Source: Strigamia acuminata | Lineage: Eukaryota > Arthropoda > Chilopoda > Geophilomorpha > Linotaeniidae | Direction: 5' to 3' | DNA length: 60,000 bases | Assembly (NCBI GenBank): GCA_949358305.1 | Contig: OX442315.1 | Coordinates: 25,324,427-25,384,426 of the forward strand | Part shown: piece after piece, positions 11,001 to 24,223 of the stretch | Layout of the letters: each line of letters begins with the position of its first letter | Numbering within the stretch: position 1 is the stretch's first letter | Made by a program: the position numbers and the translations under genes | Notes under the pieces: generated by a model | What the model saw: only the letters and a program-made list of their open reading frames with translations | Told to the model about the DNA's origin: nothing | Databases searched by the model: none

Positions 11001-14000
11001 TTGATCTGAATTGAATTTTCCATTCACTGGGTAAGAACAGGTGATGTCCGAAGCGTAGCAGTAGTATTCACCTCCCATGTCAAAACAACTACATAACAAA
11101 CAGTTCAAATTATTAACTATGAACGAATATTAGTTGTTTTCTCGTAGTACCACATATCGCCATCATCAACGGTTTTGTCATTCGGAGCTCCAGCATGACC
11201 GTAATGTAAAATAGCACCATTTGGCCCACTAACAAAAGCGTAAAAGGTAGTTTTTTGGATGAAACGAATCTTTAAATATACCAGTAACACTTTACCTAGC
11301 GCATATACACGTGTAAGACATAAAACGCATTCCTCCGTAGTAACTGCAATAATGTTGAAAAATACTAAAAAAAAAAAATTAAAATTAAAAAAAATTAAAT
11401 TAAATTTTTAATTAAATTAAATTAAAAGAAATTCGTAAGACAATTGATTTCTTGTTCTTACCTCTCTAACATGTACTCCTTCATTCCTGGACGGATTTTT
11501 TTCATAACTTGAATGTGAGCTTTGCTGCTTATTTGGTTCGCAAAACGAAGAACTTCTAGCTCCAAGGGCGTTTTTATGACACGACTGAAACAAAGATTGA
11601 TAAAGGTTATAACTCTTATTTATTTTTTATGTATATATTATTATTATTATTATTGAAAGTATTACTAATAAAAAAAAAATTTTGTATTCAATCTTAAATT
11701 TTATTTCCGTGTTATTAATTACGATGAAAGTAAGAAAACAACATGGACTAAAAAATAAATGAACCATGGACTAAAACTGTAGTTGTAATTGGTCATTTTC
11801 TGGTTCAGATTTAGTTCTATGTATAGCTATCGTAGATGTAAATAATAATTTCAATGCTATAGTTACCATTCTGTTATTTCCGGAAAGAGCACGGTATTAT
11901 TGACTTTGAAACTGTAAAGGAAGTAAATTTTTATGTTTATTTAAAAAAAATAAATACAGAAATAAAGAAATTGTATAAAAAGATCAATCTTACTCAGCGA
12001 TTCCATCAAAAGCAGCTTCTAAAGTTGTTTTGCAACTGTCAGTGTTGACTCCTCTCTAAAAATAAAAGAAATAAAAATAAAAACACGTATACAGAGTAAC
12101 CTCAAAATAAAACTCATCGTATATTCTTAACGATAAAATTCTTAAACAATTCCGAGGTTACCCGCTAAGTAAAATCAATTCATTTTTAATGGACTCAGCA
12201 ACGTGAAAAATTGATCTCAAGTAGCGAGAACTCACGTTACCTCGCAATTAATCATTTAATCACTTATGGTAATTGTTTTTTATTTAAAGTAGTTAACTTA
12301 GATTAAGTAATCAATTTTATTATTAAGGTCTAATTTTAGAGTTGGTTTAACATGTACCGAATTCACATGTTTTTCTTATTTGGTTGATTTTGCTTACATA
12401 ATCTGGGAATTGAAAAATAAATAATTCAAGACGTGATATTGCGATGTGCAATATGCAAACTGTAAACAAATTGTTTAATTTATTTTTATTCTATCCGACA
12501 ATGCAGCTGCCATTATTTCTGATAAATAAATGCATCAAATATACTGCCCGTTTCCTACGTCGTAATCGTAATAATTTCAGTACTTTTAACGATTTTTGTA
12601 AACTTCCTGACGACCTGATTAATTTCAAGTCTTCCCAATCTCATAATAACAATAATCAGAACAAATATTTCGCAAATAAAATTCCGTGTGAGGATTTTTT
12701 TAAAACTCCACCTATTCAATGAAATGTAACATTATTACTAATCCTTAATCTCCCAAATACAATAACAACAAAACACTTCGCAGTATCCAGGTGGTGACTG
12801 TACAACTACTGTGTAGGTAGACACAGTAAAGGAAGTTTGACTGTTAGCAATTTATAAATAATAAAACAAGGTCACCAGATAATAAAAGATAAGTTGTGTA
12901 AAAACAGAAAACAGAATTGGTCAGATACAGCAGAAAAGCCTTGACACGTGGGGAAAATAAACAGTTACAATTTAAAACTAACATGCGAGTACTACACCAT
13001 CAGCTGCCATTGTGTACATTTCAAGGCAAACATCGACGAGAGAATATTCTTACAAAGCAAACAGCCAATATTCTTTCAAACGTACACATCTGCGGATAAT
13101 GCTTTTTCGAAAGAATAACAAATTGGGATAAAATCGATACTGTTCTTATTTTATTTGTATATGCTGTGAAAACAAAGGAAGGAGTAAAATAGATTTCGTT
13201 GAATAAAGATTTCCTTTTAACTAAGATTGCAATATTTAACCGTGAATCATATTTTATTTTTCTGATAAACAAAACACACACGTAGGACAAAAAACACATT
13301 CAAATATTGATTTAATTGACGTTAAAAATATATTTTTTTTTAAAAAAATCTTACCAAGGTCAGTAGGACATCTGGTTGAATACAACGCAGCACATGAGCA
13401 ATCTTAAAAAAGGAAAATAAATATATAAAAAAAATCTAACACGTGTAAAAAAAAAATGTTGTTTTGATCACTAACTTCGTTTGAGTAATAAACTTCATCC
13501 ACGCAGTACCGATCTCTATAATGGTCCGTATTCTGTAACCTGTAAAAAAAATATAAACATTTGTTTTTATATGCTCCAAAATAGCGGTTTTCTAATTTAA
13601 AATTTGAAACCTACTTTCCCAACCACACTGCATAAGAATCAGGCAGTTGAGGTACAAACAAATAAGACCGGCCATTCAACACGTCAATAGCGCCGTAGTA
13701 ATCTGGCTCTTGAACCCCAAAAGCCCAATGAAAATACGATTCCTAAATAAAATACACAGAAATACAATGAAATAAATTTACTTCATTCAATTTATAATCT
13801 CAAAAATTAATAAAAAACCATTTTATTGACTCGATTTAAATTTACCCTACAATGAACTCCACAACAGGAAATTTACAAACTGAAACAGGTCATCCCTTCT
13901 ATAAAAACATCATTTTTTTCTCCATTTATCGGTCATTGTTGACTAACTACCCTCCGAAGATTGCATCACTTACCCCAGTTCCTCGGCCAACAACCCCCAC

Positions 14001-17000
14001 AGACTTAACCCCAACTTTAAAAGAAGAAAAAAAACAATAAAAACAAAAAAGGGGGTCAGAATGCATAAATAATAACGGGGCTAAAATAGGACACACTGAG
14101 GGTAAAAGGAGACATTACCCTCACAATTTGTCAATTAGTTGAACGACATTGCCCACGCCCCTTTACTTACCTCAGCATATCATTATAAAACACCCAATCT
14201 ATAATACCGTAAATAATACATTTCAAAGAAACAATTTATTATGGAAAATAATGAATTCCAGGATAATTTGAACTTGAGTCATAACATCATTGCAAAATGA
14301 CCGTTTTTTCCTCAACTTGAAATAAAACTAACAAAAAACATATATGCCATTGTCCATGAGCATTGTTTTTATTTAAAAAGTCGACATGAATGGAACATTT
14401 GGGGCTCTGGTTCCTGAACTGAGCTGGTGGCCCAAAAACAGGAAAAGTGAGTCGCACAAAGCCTTAAGGTGGAAAGGTAAAAATTCATTTGAAAAGCAAA
14501 ACACGCATCAGGTTAGTGAAAAAAAAAGTTTCCAGGAAACATACAAAGGAAAAAAGAGAAAATCCGCTTCGATCTCAACAGCAGGAAATATTTCCACAAT
14601 AAACAATAATAACTCTAGTAAATAAATAAATAGAGAATCGATTAAATGTACAACTTAATACTTTCTGCACCACAAAACAAAGTTTCTAAAATAAAAAGAA
14701 AATGAATTTTTTCCTCAATAAACCACACAGATAGTTGTTGCTAAGCAGTATTTATTTCCAATATGATAGAAAAATAAATGTGCGTACATTTTAAAAGGAC
14801 AAAACAAAAGACAATGAATGACCTAGATATTAAGCGGCATGACAAATATACTAAAGTTTTCACCCATTCATTTGCTAAACTAAACTAGTATGTGTGCAAA
14901 ATACACATAACCACAACCTTGAACACGAAGCTTCACAATACTGATGGCAACATGATAGTAACAAACTCAATTGCATGTTTATCACCGAATAATTACATAA
15001 TAAGTTTAATACAGGAAATGGAAACATGTAATAAAGTGAGGCGATACGATACCACAAATTTACTTAAAAAATTATTTCTATCTAATTAAATTGGATTGAA
15101 TTAAGCAACGTCTATTTTTTCACTTCGGAAAAAGATTAAAAACAAAAAAATGCTATCTGTAATTTATCTTAAACAGGAATATAAACAAACTCATTCAATT
15201 CAATTCAAAAAAAAAATAGATATCACTCAACATTTCTTGTGAAATAATTTCCACCTCGAATTACAAAATCACTGTTGTTTGTACCAAAATGGTAAAAATT
15301 AACGTTTACTATAATAAATAATTTTTTTTTTCCTTTTCTAAATTTCAAATTGAACTCATTAACCAAACTAGTTCATATAAAAAAATGTGACATTTCATAT
15401 TTTCCCACTCGATGAGTAAGTAGGTTCAAAAACCTTTCTATACGACACACCACACAACCGATATCTTTATTGGTTGCAATTGTTATTGTTTAGCAACCCG
15501 AGGGACGAGGAGAATCTCGATCGCAATAGCGACAATTACGTTCAATGTAATCTTTATTGGTCTTTTGTTCAAACCGAGATTAAATCGCGAATTAAGAATT
15601 TATTTGTCGTAAAAATAAGTACCTGACGAAAAACATCTTCAGTATCGGACGAATAACGAGTAGAGCTTTCGCCTCCTTGCAGGATCACAACGGATTTGGG
15701 TGGAAGGTCAGAACGTGCTCGCAAACGTTGCACCAGACGTCGGCGGTTGAGGGAGTGCAACTCCATAGGCACGCGAAGCGTGTGCTCGCCTCGACAAAAA
15801 ACTGGCCTAAAAATATTACAAAAAGGACATTCTCAGTGGGAAAAAAATAAAAAAAAATCGTTTATCGCATGATTTAAATGCGGGAAATCAATAATTACTG
15901 TCAACCAAAATCCGATCAAACGTTGAATTTTGACTTTTTGACATTTACCTTCTCGCTATATAATTAAGTGCGTGGTATCGGGGAAAAAAGTGCAACGACC
16001 CTGCGAGATCGTGTAATTGAACACACATTTCATTTTTATATGCATTTGAATAATTTAACCCGTACAATTTTTCTGTGAATAAACTCGAAAAATGTTGATT
16101 TATTTACTTTTCAAAAACGTATTGCGAAATGTGAGTGATTTGCCTGTCCCGTAGTTCAAAGGGCATTTATTAAAAACTTCCTTAGATCGAATTTCCATTG
16201 AAGGAATTTTAATCAGTGCATTTACAGTCTCGTGTTGGCCTGATTTCGAAGCACAAAATAACATTTCTTGTCTTTTGTCACACCTTAAATGCAATTTTCT
16301 TTTTCTTTTTTTTATTCCTTTGTCATTGTACAAAGAATAATGAAACCTCTAATTATATATATTTTTTATATTTCACTCAACTGATATGTGAACACAAAAC
16401 CACAATGTCATTGGATGCCAATTTGAGTTTAATGAGGTTGCTTAGCAGTCTACTTATTAAATTTTTGCTGCGTAATTATAATTGAAACTTTTATACATGT
16501 CTAATCAATCCGTGAATCATGACGTATTTAATGGTTAATAAAATGTGATTATTTTAGCATGGAATTTTTTGATAAGGTCGTTTTACATCACATGATGTAT
16601 TCAAAACAAAATGGTGATGTAGCAATTTATTTCCTGTTATCACTGTCTAATTTATTGCACTAATATTGAAAAATTATATTTCCTGTTGAATTTAAGTTTC
16701 GTTTTTCATTTATTAAAAATTTTATTGAAAGAAATTTATTCTTTAAAATTAAGTTTAAATTTTTTAAAAATTTTATCTCACTTTATCTCTAATCATGTGC
16801 AGGTTTTTGATTTTATTACTCATTGTCATCCCCCTAAAAATTTTCCTCCCAGTTTTTAAATTTACACAATTATTTAGATGACAATTAAATAAATTAATAA
16901 CATTAAATGCCATTAAAACTTATTCCTGTTGGTAAAACTACGGAACTGACATTTCTACATCACATGACACATGAAAATCTAGGCTTAAGTTTGACAATCA

Positions 17001-17148
17001 GCTGATCCGTAAGCTGTTAGACGCTCACAAACTGTACAGAACATGTACAACGTCTCCTCAGATCCATAGTTTGTAGTTTTAATTCATCTATTTTAATACT
17101 AAAATTGTATATTGTCACAACATGAACTTACTTGACTTGCTCGGCCAT
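8058..17148 (-). CDS. PEPD: Xaa-Pro dipeptidase (prolidase) with a long repetitive C-terminal extension
   Basis: Fourteen exons on the minus strand: 17148-17132, 15806-15623, 13742-13615, 13539-13476, 13402-13355, 12055-11994, 11911-11867, 11584-11462, 11343-11296, 11228-11151, 11088-10940, 10876-10692, 10619-10509 and 10448-8058; total about 1210 residues. Residues 1 to about 480 match prolidase end to end. All five metal ligands of the pita-bread fold are present: Asp in FDMGG, Asp in ASDIT, His in GLGHF, Glu in TIEPG and Glu in GVRIED. The enzyme splits dipeptides with C-terminal proline in the cytosol, using Mn2+. After the normal end ([11 protein letters not shown]) the last exon continues about 730 residues: first a mixed region with DKxxQ motifs, then tandem Arg/Asp/Ser/Pro octapeptides. 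Ordinary prolidases stop near residue 490. The tail shares the exon and frame with the catalytic C-terminus, so it is not a splicing guess. Introns 1, 2 and 5 are 1.3-1.9 kb; the others are short. Confidence 0.93.
8225..8900 (-). repeat. 24-bp coding tandem repeat (RDTPRESV octapeptides)
   Basis: More than twenty head-to-tail copies of a 24-base unit encode variants of the octapeptide RDTPRESV (K, Q, L, A and N substitutions). A larger block containing [13 protein letters not shown] occurs twice, showing a second-order duplication. Because 24 is a multiple of three, every frame on both strands stays open, which makes several spurious long ORFs. Confidence 0.92.
9343..9420 (-). repeat. short coding tandem repeat (PHDRA units) in the PEPD tail
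   Basis: Four to five copies of an 18-base unit encoding ASPHDR or APHDR lie upstream of the RDTPRESV array in the same exon. They are charged and presumably disordered. Confidence 0.75.
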
Positions 17149-18733
17149 TTTAACTAGTCGCGATGGATCTTGCCGCTAGAGGGAAACAATCGTGTGATAT
17201 TAAGTGACGTCGGAAACTCTGAATGCAAACCTGGTTCATTCCATTGTTGCCAGACAGGTGGTAAACAAAATGGAAACCATTTTAGTCACTACGGCGAATA
17301 AAAACGAAAAAATTGTAAAAAAAAATTCTAATTTTCACGTGGCAAAGAGAAAATAAAATGTTTTTCAAACGACTTCAAGCGAGGTGTGTACAACGTGTAC
17401 AGCATTCTATCAATTGTCAACAAAACAAATGAAAGTTCAAGGTCATGACTCACTTGTCAGTAAAAGAAGTTAAAACGCGTGAAACCTTTTGTTAGCTTCT
17501 ACCCAACCAATAACGAATTTTTTTTTGTTTATGGATTTTGCACAAACTTCTGAAAGCTTAAAAAAAAAATATAAGTACCGGCATTTAAAAAGATAAAAAT
17601 AACTTTCCACAAAAATAATAATTTGTTTTTCTTTCTTTATTACTGCGAGCAGTGATAAGAAGAAATATTTTTATGTTTTCTGGAAATCGATTACAAGGAG
17701 TGTGGGACCAAATCCCATTTGCTTTTTGTGAACAAATTCCTTGGACCAATTTCTTACCCCCTACCCACGCGAGAAAATTCAACAACAAATGACTGTAAAC
17801 AGGGTGTGTTTACTATAGCGCGAATCAGTCAACAGCGTGACGTAATGCAAGAAACTTGTTATTCTTAGAACCGACATTTATCCGACTGTTTACCGAATGT
17901 ATAACGTGATAAATTCTAATCGAAAGTGTTTTTTTTTAAATTCAGTTTCCCCTAAAATTATTTTGTTTACGTTTTACAGCATATCACATCAGGTCATGCG
18001 GTTCTCATCCTGTCTCGCTGTATGTCGATCGCTGAACCGAAATAAAAACATGGCGTGGCACATTTTCAGCTTTCAATAAACAAAAACAAAAACAAATGGC
18101 TCGGGGTTTTGTTTTATGTTAAAAATAAAAATTAAGACTCACTATTTGAAATATTTTAAATCTTTTTCTTTTATTGACGATGAAGTGCTTTTTATAAAAA
18201 AAAATGAAACAAAAAAAAAAAACAAAAGAAAAAAAAATGGACACAAAAATAAAAATCTAAATGATATCAAGACATGGAAACATATTTTCATCTTGAGTAC
18301 CATTTTTACAATGTTTTTCACGTAAACAATAATGATAAAGATTTCTTATCTCTCAACTCTTATCACAAGCCACCATACACAATTGATCAAATGCAAAAAA
18401 AAGACATACATAAATAAACAACGAAATTTTTTAAACTTCTTCTTCTTCTTTCCCCCACTTAAGCCTAACCCTTCACAAAGAACCTCAAGTCGTTGCATAA
18501 AAAACAAAAATTTTTACGCGGTACAAAAAATACTAAGTCTACAACGAACAAGCTCACTTTATCTACCGACTTGAACCGTAACGTCACATCAATAAGAAAA
18601 ATTCTTTCGTTTCGTTAAATAACGTCACAATCGAGACCGGTTAAAAAATTTTCAACCAAAAAATAGTGAAAAACAAAGTACAAAGCATACACACGCACAG
18701 ACATACACACAAGCGCTCTCCAACTCACATTTT
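17149..18733. other. PEPD upstream region and FRAT-like gene 3' flank
   Basis: No supported gene. A near-CRE (TGACGTCG, 17205-17212) lies about 57 bases upstream of the PEPD start and probably belongs to its promoter. The rest is AT-rich with A- and T-runs; open frames at 17585-18574 have low-complexity translations. Confidence 0.45.
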
Positions 18734-19165
18734 TTACATATTTAAATCCAAACTTAAAAGCGGACTTTGCGAGTCACAATCGTCGTAGAACAATTTCCTG
18801 TTCTTTGTGGCGTTAGGGTTGGTGGATTCAGTTTGTAATCGTTTCACAGCCTCCTTAATTAAACTGCCTTCTTCCAGTAAAATTTGTAATACTTCGTAGG
18901 GATCTGTGGAATCTGTCCGTGGTTTCTTAATGCACGTTCGCGTACATCGCGGCGAGCCGCAACTGTGGCATTTAGAACCTTGAGTTCTGGGCGCGGGCAC
19001 TCGATATGGTGTTGCGCGTTGTTTACAAAACGAATGGCACGGGCGTGCGCGAAGTCGTAAATTCTCCTTGATTTCTGCAACTAAATCGTCCACATCTCTG
19101 GCCAGGAAATCCTGAGTGGTGCTTCGCTCGTCGTTTCTGTATAGGAGATCGTCTTTGCTCGGCAT
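18734..19165 (-). CDS. FRAT: FRAT/GBP-like GSK-3-binding protein
   Basis: A single-exon frame of 143 residues starts at the ATG at 19165 (context CACAAAATGCC). The frame is open further upstream, but only from a GTG. Residues 88-111 read DPYEVLQILLEEGSLIKEAV followed by KRL. This matches the GSK-3-binding helix of vertebrate FRAT1/FRAT2/GBP (DP..LLQ.L..GNLIKEAVRRL). A second conserved patch near the N-terminus, DVDDLVAEIKENLRL (residues 24-38), matches the FRAT segment DRLVAQIGETLQL in place and pattern. Between them is a Cys/Arg-rich stretch with CHSCGSPRC. FRAT proteins bind GSK-3 and displace Axin, favouring Wnt/beta-catenin signalling. The protein is about half vertebrate FRAT length. The two-motif match makes the family call good; the function is inferred from the family. 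Confidence 0.82.
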   Translation of the reverse strand: MPSKDDLLYRNDERSTTQDFLARDVDDLVAEIKENLRLRARPCHSFCKQRATPYRVPAPRTQGSKCHSCGSPRCTRTCIKKPRTDSTDPYEVLQILLEEGSLIKEAVKRLQTESTNPNATKNRKLFYDDCDSQSPLLSLDLNM

Positions 19166-22100
19166 TTTGTGTTTTGGCAGTATTCGCGACACTCGAGTAT
19201 GTTCGGTGTTCGCCAGCAACACGGCGAGACGAATGGTAGGAGGAATGCGGTTTGTTTATGTTACTCGCACTTTTTGCGCTCAAATCCTTGCGCGAAGTGT
19301 AGTGCCTTTGTTTACCTACAGGTTGAAGTCCGTTTGAGATTTGATTTGTTGTTTTGGATGTAATTCATCGCGTTTTATTGCATAGTTTTAATAGCTGGTT
19401 AAGTTTTGAATTCTTGATTGGGCATTCTTTCGCTAATTGTTTCAAACAGACGGGAAAAAACATTGGCGTAATGATACAAGTCAAGGTTATGTACTCCGGC
19501 AGTGTTGTTGGTGACGGAAGAAAAAGGGTGTTGACCTCTTGCCTCTTATTAACAAAAGTAGAACACGTGCATTAGTAATTTTGGAATCAAGGACTGTTGT
19601 TTCACATAATAAAAAAAAAACGATCGGAAAACTCGTTTCGTGTAATTGAAATTTGTTTCATTCAAAGTCGTAACAATTGCTCAGATTATATGAAAAGATA
19701 CGAAACAATAAGAAAACATGTGAATAAAATGTGAAATTGATCTTCCGCTTCCGATTTGTAATAAACCCTTAACGTCAGTCAGCTTTGTGATTTGCATTGT
19801 AGCACCAGATACGTCTGCCAACAATTGAAAAAAATAGTCCCAGCAATGAATTCATGTTTACTTTTCAAACAAAAACACACAAACATAACAAAATAAACGT
19901 TCTACGTCATTATTTAATGTGATAAACCATTGTAAACCATTTAATATTTGTTTTAATCGCCTTTTCTTTATCAATGCTGATGTCAGGCTAGTAAATTAGC
20001 CATATCAGTATCAAGAAAAGTAAATAAATTATAGTGTATTTGCTTCTGGTATCAATCAATTGCTGGGCACACAGCATTTATTTTCACTCTTGTTTTATGC
20101 ACGTTGGATTCTCGGATTTGTTCTAATTGGTGAAAAATTGTGTTTTTACTGCCATCTGGAGTGTAATTTTAAAAATAATATTGATAAGTTTGCCTCTAGA
20201 TGTCAGGCACTACTTGTGTGGTCTCTACAGCAACCAGCGACTCCAAAATGGCTGTGATTTACTAACGCCCAATGTTTTCGTGAGCTACAGGTCCGTGCTT
20301 TTTGCACGGTAAACTGGTACCATTGCCAAGCCCAGAGTAGAATAAGTAATATCTAATTTGAATATTTTTTGTTTTTTTTTTGTTTAATAATTATTTTTCT
20401 TCAGTTTTTAATTACAGATGACAATAAATAAACCTAAAATAAGGGAATACATAACCTAATATGGATGCAGTAGTGAGTTAATAACCTCCTTTTGCCACAT
20501 TTGCACGGGAAAAATTCTCTCTTCCAGCAATTTGGCAAAAATTCAATTTTCGACAAATTATTGTGCCAACTTTGAGGAGGAAAAAAACCCTTAAACACAC
20601 ACATAACTTGAATCTCATCAGTTTATCAAGTTAACTTTGACGAGCTAGTTATATAAGTGTTTACGTGCTTGTTTTTTCTGTTTTAACCTGTTGTTTATCT
20701 CGTCCCAGATTGCTTCATCACGAATTCCAATCTTATTGACTAAAATATCTAAGTGTCCAAGCTGATAAGTTGCTTTCAAAATAGCATCTACAAACAGATG
20801 ATTAAACTATTATCAAATTTTTATCACAACTTACCAAAACAACACCTTCAAACTGATCAAACAAGCGTTTCCCAAATAGGCGCAGTCATAAAGTCATTTA
20901 GACTAAACAGCATTTGAAACAACTTTTTTAATCTGATTTTTAAACTGCATGTCTCGATATAACTCGAAACTGGCCGATTTAGTCTCTTTTTAGTCACAGC
21001 AGTGCATACACAAAACATTTAAACATCAAAATATGTTTATCTGCATAATTTGTGAATGTGTCTATTGTTTTATTTCCCATATTTAGTCAGGGGATCCATT
21101 TGTAGCTATTAAGCAGCAATTTATATCTGGAAAATTACAAAGAAAACATAATACTTTAATTGCACTATCTCAAAGATTTTTCCCAGTTATGACTTATGAG
21201 TGCACTTTAAGTTGATAAAGTTTATGCACACACTTGTTTGGCTATTGTGATTATTAAAATTTTTGTATTTTTTAGGGTTTTAATGATGAAATATGGAGAT
21301 CTGAATTCTGAATGCATCATCTATTCGATCTGATGAGTAGTAAGTGGCATATTTAAATTATTTATAAATTATTTTGTTTTGTCTTGGGTTGCTAATCCGT
21401 TCCTATTTAATTTCTTTGACTTCTTGAATCACTTCAGTCATATTAACTGGTCTTAATTAAAGTAGTTCTTCTCTGAACTCATCTTTAAGTTATTCTTGAA
21501 TTACTTACTTTCAGAGGCGGATTGAAGTGTAATATCGGCCCGGCCATTTTCGTAAGAGATGAAAAAAAACATTCGCTTTTTTTTATTAAAAATCGGCCCA
21601 TTTTTGTAAAAATTGGCCCAATTTCGTACATTTGGGCAGTCGGCCCTTCGGAGGATGACCAATCGCCTGTATAGTCAATCCACCTCTTCTTATTTTCTAT
21701 TTTTAACTTTTCTTATCTTCTTTATCTTAATTATGCATTTTTCGAACAGTTTCAATAACTTTATAGTGGGTGACATATTACCTGGAATTAATTCTAAGCA
21801 TTGGGCTTCATGTTTGTGCTCGCCGATTGGGCGTAAATGATCCATCATCAAGATCGCCAATTAGGCGTAATTATATTTTACGCCAACTGTACGCCAATGC
21901 GTTACAAAAAAAGAACTGCATGCTCGGCATATCTCGGCTTTTATTGAGGGTTAGTTCATTTTACGGGTAATTAGAGACCTGCCGGCAATTTAATTTGTGT
22001 ACATGAGCATTCCTGGAACTTGTAGGGTACCTAAATCATCTCCACATATCAATTATGGGCCAAGCTTCCAGCCAGGCTCATCTCCGGTGCCATCCAAACT

Positions 22101-24223
22101 GGGCGTCTTTCAAACGTGTTTGAGCTCCAATGAAACATGTTGGAGGCGGGTCGCAGATGTTCTTGCCCAGTGGTAGCCCTAGGTCTTGCAATGCCAAGGT
22201 AAAAATCAAATCTGAGGCCCTAAGCAACAGTCAAATATAATAAGGTCCGAAGCGAAAGTCAAATGCGAAGCCCCTGTCACGTTTTCTCCTGTTTGTACAC
22301 ATTTTAAAATTGGTATTCCGTGAGAGCCAGAACTTATCAATTTTATTTTATTGTCTCTACTAAAGAGCACTTGCGAGGTCCTACAGAAGTAGACGGTTGT
22401 ATTATTTGCCTAATGTAATGGCCACCTCATGGCCAACGCAAAATCCCACAATTAAAATTCCGTTGTTTCTGAACAAACTAATTTGACTGGACTGTTTGGA
22501 CCGCTATTTGAATACTTCGCGTTTGTCAGAGTCTGAATGGATTCACACAGTCACCAACTCAGCGCCCATTTTCTCCTGCAATTTTATTTGGATTAGATAG
22601 AGCCAAATTGGCAATAAGATAGTGGATGACAACATGTTATTCCGCATCAATGAAACCAGTTTTAAACTCTGATCCTTTGGCAACAGACTTTTGTCGTTTC
22701 TCTGCAGTACTCAGTTGGAAACAGTGTGGAAGCACAAACAACTGCTTGATTTTTTGGCCAGGTTTGTTTATTTTCCACTCAGCGCCAAATTTGGTGGTGG
22801 CTTTGCAGGTTGCGCAAAAATATAAGAATATTGAGCACAATTCCCTTGTTGAAGTCATTACTGTTGGCCTAGTACCCAAGTCTGATGTTAGGTTGCAAGG
22901 GTCTTGCTCATCCTCATTATTGTCAAAACCAACATCCTTTAATGCGATAGACGTGAGCTTTTGACATATTAGGGTTAAAAATAGAGAGTAAGGAAGCTTA
23001 ATACTTTAATACCATAGTGATAACAAGCACCAGTAATCTAACATTTAGAGGAAAAGTAAGTGAACTTAGGAGGGATAATTAAGAGTAAGTTAAAGATGAG
23101 TTTAGAGGTTAACTATAGGACGAAACTAATTATTTTAAATTACTAAAGTGACAAAAGAAATCAAAGAATGTGTTGGTCATGGTGTTTGTAATAAATGACG
23201 GAAATGTGAAAAAGATTATATTTATTTGACATTTCCTGTGTGTGGTACACACAATATGTATATAATTTATACCGTATTAAAAAAATTATAAATTTTTCTT
23301 TTTACATAATATAATTTGGCATAATTTCAAATTATTATTTTGATTTATATTTTTTTGTTCTAGTGGATTGTATTGAAATAATGCTCAAAAAATAACAGTA
23401 AAAGTTTGGTAGCCATTGCTTGAGTTGATTGTGACTGATACTACAAAAAGATTTCTAAAAACCGTTTTTTAACATTTTATGAAGTAATTACCGTATTGCA
23501 TACAGAAATAAGGATCATTTTTTGATTTTGGTAGTCACCTTTTGGTGGAATAATTATTTTTACAGTTAATATTGAGTGGAAAAGATTGTACAATGTTAGA
23601 ATGTAACGATAGTACCAATTACAGGAAAAATATCAAATTTACACACATCGGAAGAGGACGAATACGTCAAATAACGATGATAATAATTAATCAAAATATT
23701 AAAAACTAAGTATAAAAAAAAGATATTTATCTTGTATGTGTTAAAAAATTTCACGGGGTGATAAGTGGGTGCTAAATCACCCTAATCTCACATCAGCCCA
23801 TCTGTATATCCAGTTTGTGTGATGACATTTGCAATAACATAACAAATAGGTTCAAACAAGCTGAACGAAAATGAGACATGTTTTATTATGACTGTTGGTA
23901 CTATTATTTTTAAAATCTTGTGTTGTGGAATATTGTTTTTTTTTAAAGTTGCAATTTAAATTTAAATATTACTACATACCTTAAAAAATGTGGAAACTAT
24001 GAACACCGAATTCAGTAGTATCTCCTTAATTGTTTTGAGGAAAGATGAAAGAGTGGAAAAAAGAAAATATATTGGGTAAACAGCATTGCAGTGACAAGTT
24101 GAGATGACTTGAAATCTAAACAATTTCAAAGTGACAATAACATAAGATGTTACAAAACAAAACAAAATTGTTTAACGTGTAAAACTAAGGCTAAAAAAAA
24201 TCTTATGCCATATCTGTTTTCGT
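19166..24223. other. gene-poor 5-kb region
   Basis: No exon could be supported. The region is mostly AT-rich, with a somewhat GC-richer patch at about 21.5-22.9 kb. That patch contains one MITE (listed separately) and unrecognised sequence that may be old repeat remnants. Open frames at 21613-21970 and 22626-22964 resemble no family known to me. Confidence 0.45.
21504..21696. mobile_element. hAT-like MITE with 8-bp target duplication
   Basis: The element spans 21512-21688 (177 bp). Its ends form inverted repeats: CAGAGGCGGATTGA at the left, and TCAATCCACCTCTT at the right, whose reverse complement differs at two positions. Flanking 8-mers CTTACTTT (21504-21511) and CTTATTTT (21689-21696) match at 7 of 8 bases, as expected of an aged 8-bp target-site duplication. 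CAG-type termini with 8-bp duplications are typical of hAT elements. It has no coding capacity and is therefore non-autonomous. Confidence 0.7.

Noticed and set aside
22626-22964. ORFs of 112 aa (plus) and 80 aa (minus) at the same place
   Set aside because: No recognised similarity; could be part of an old repeat, but evidence is insufficient to call a gene or pseudogene.
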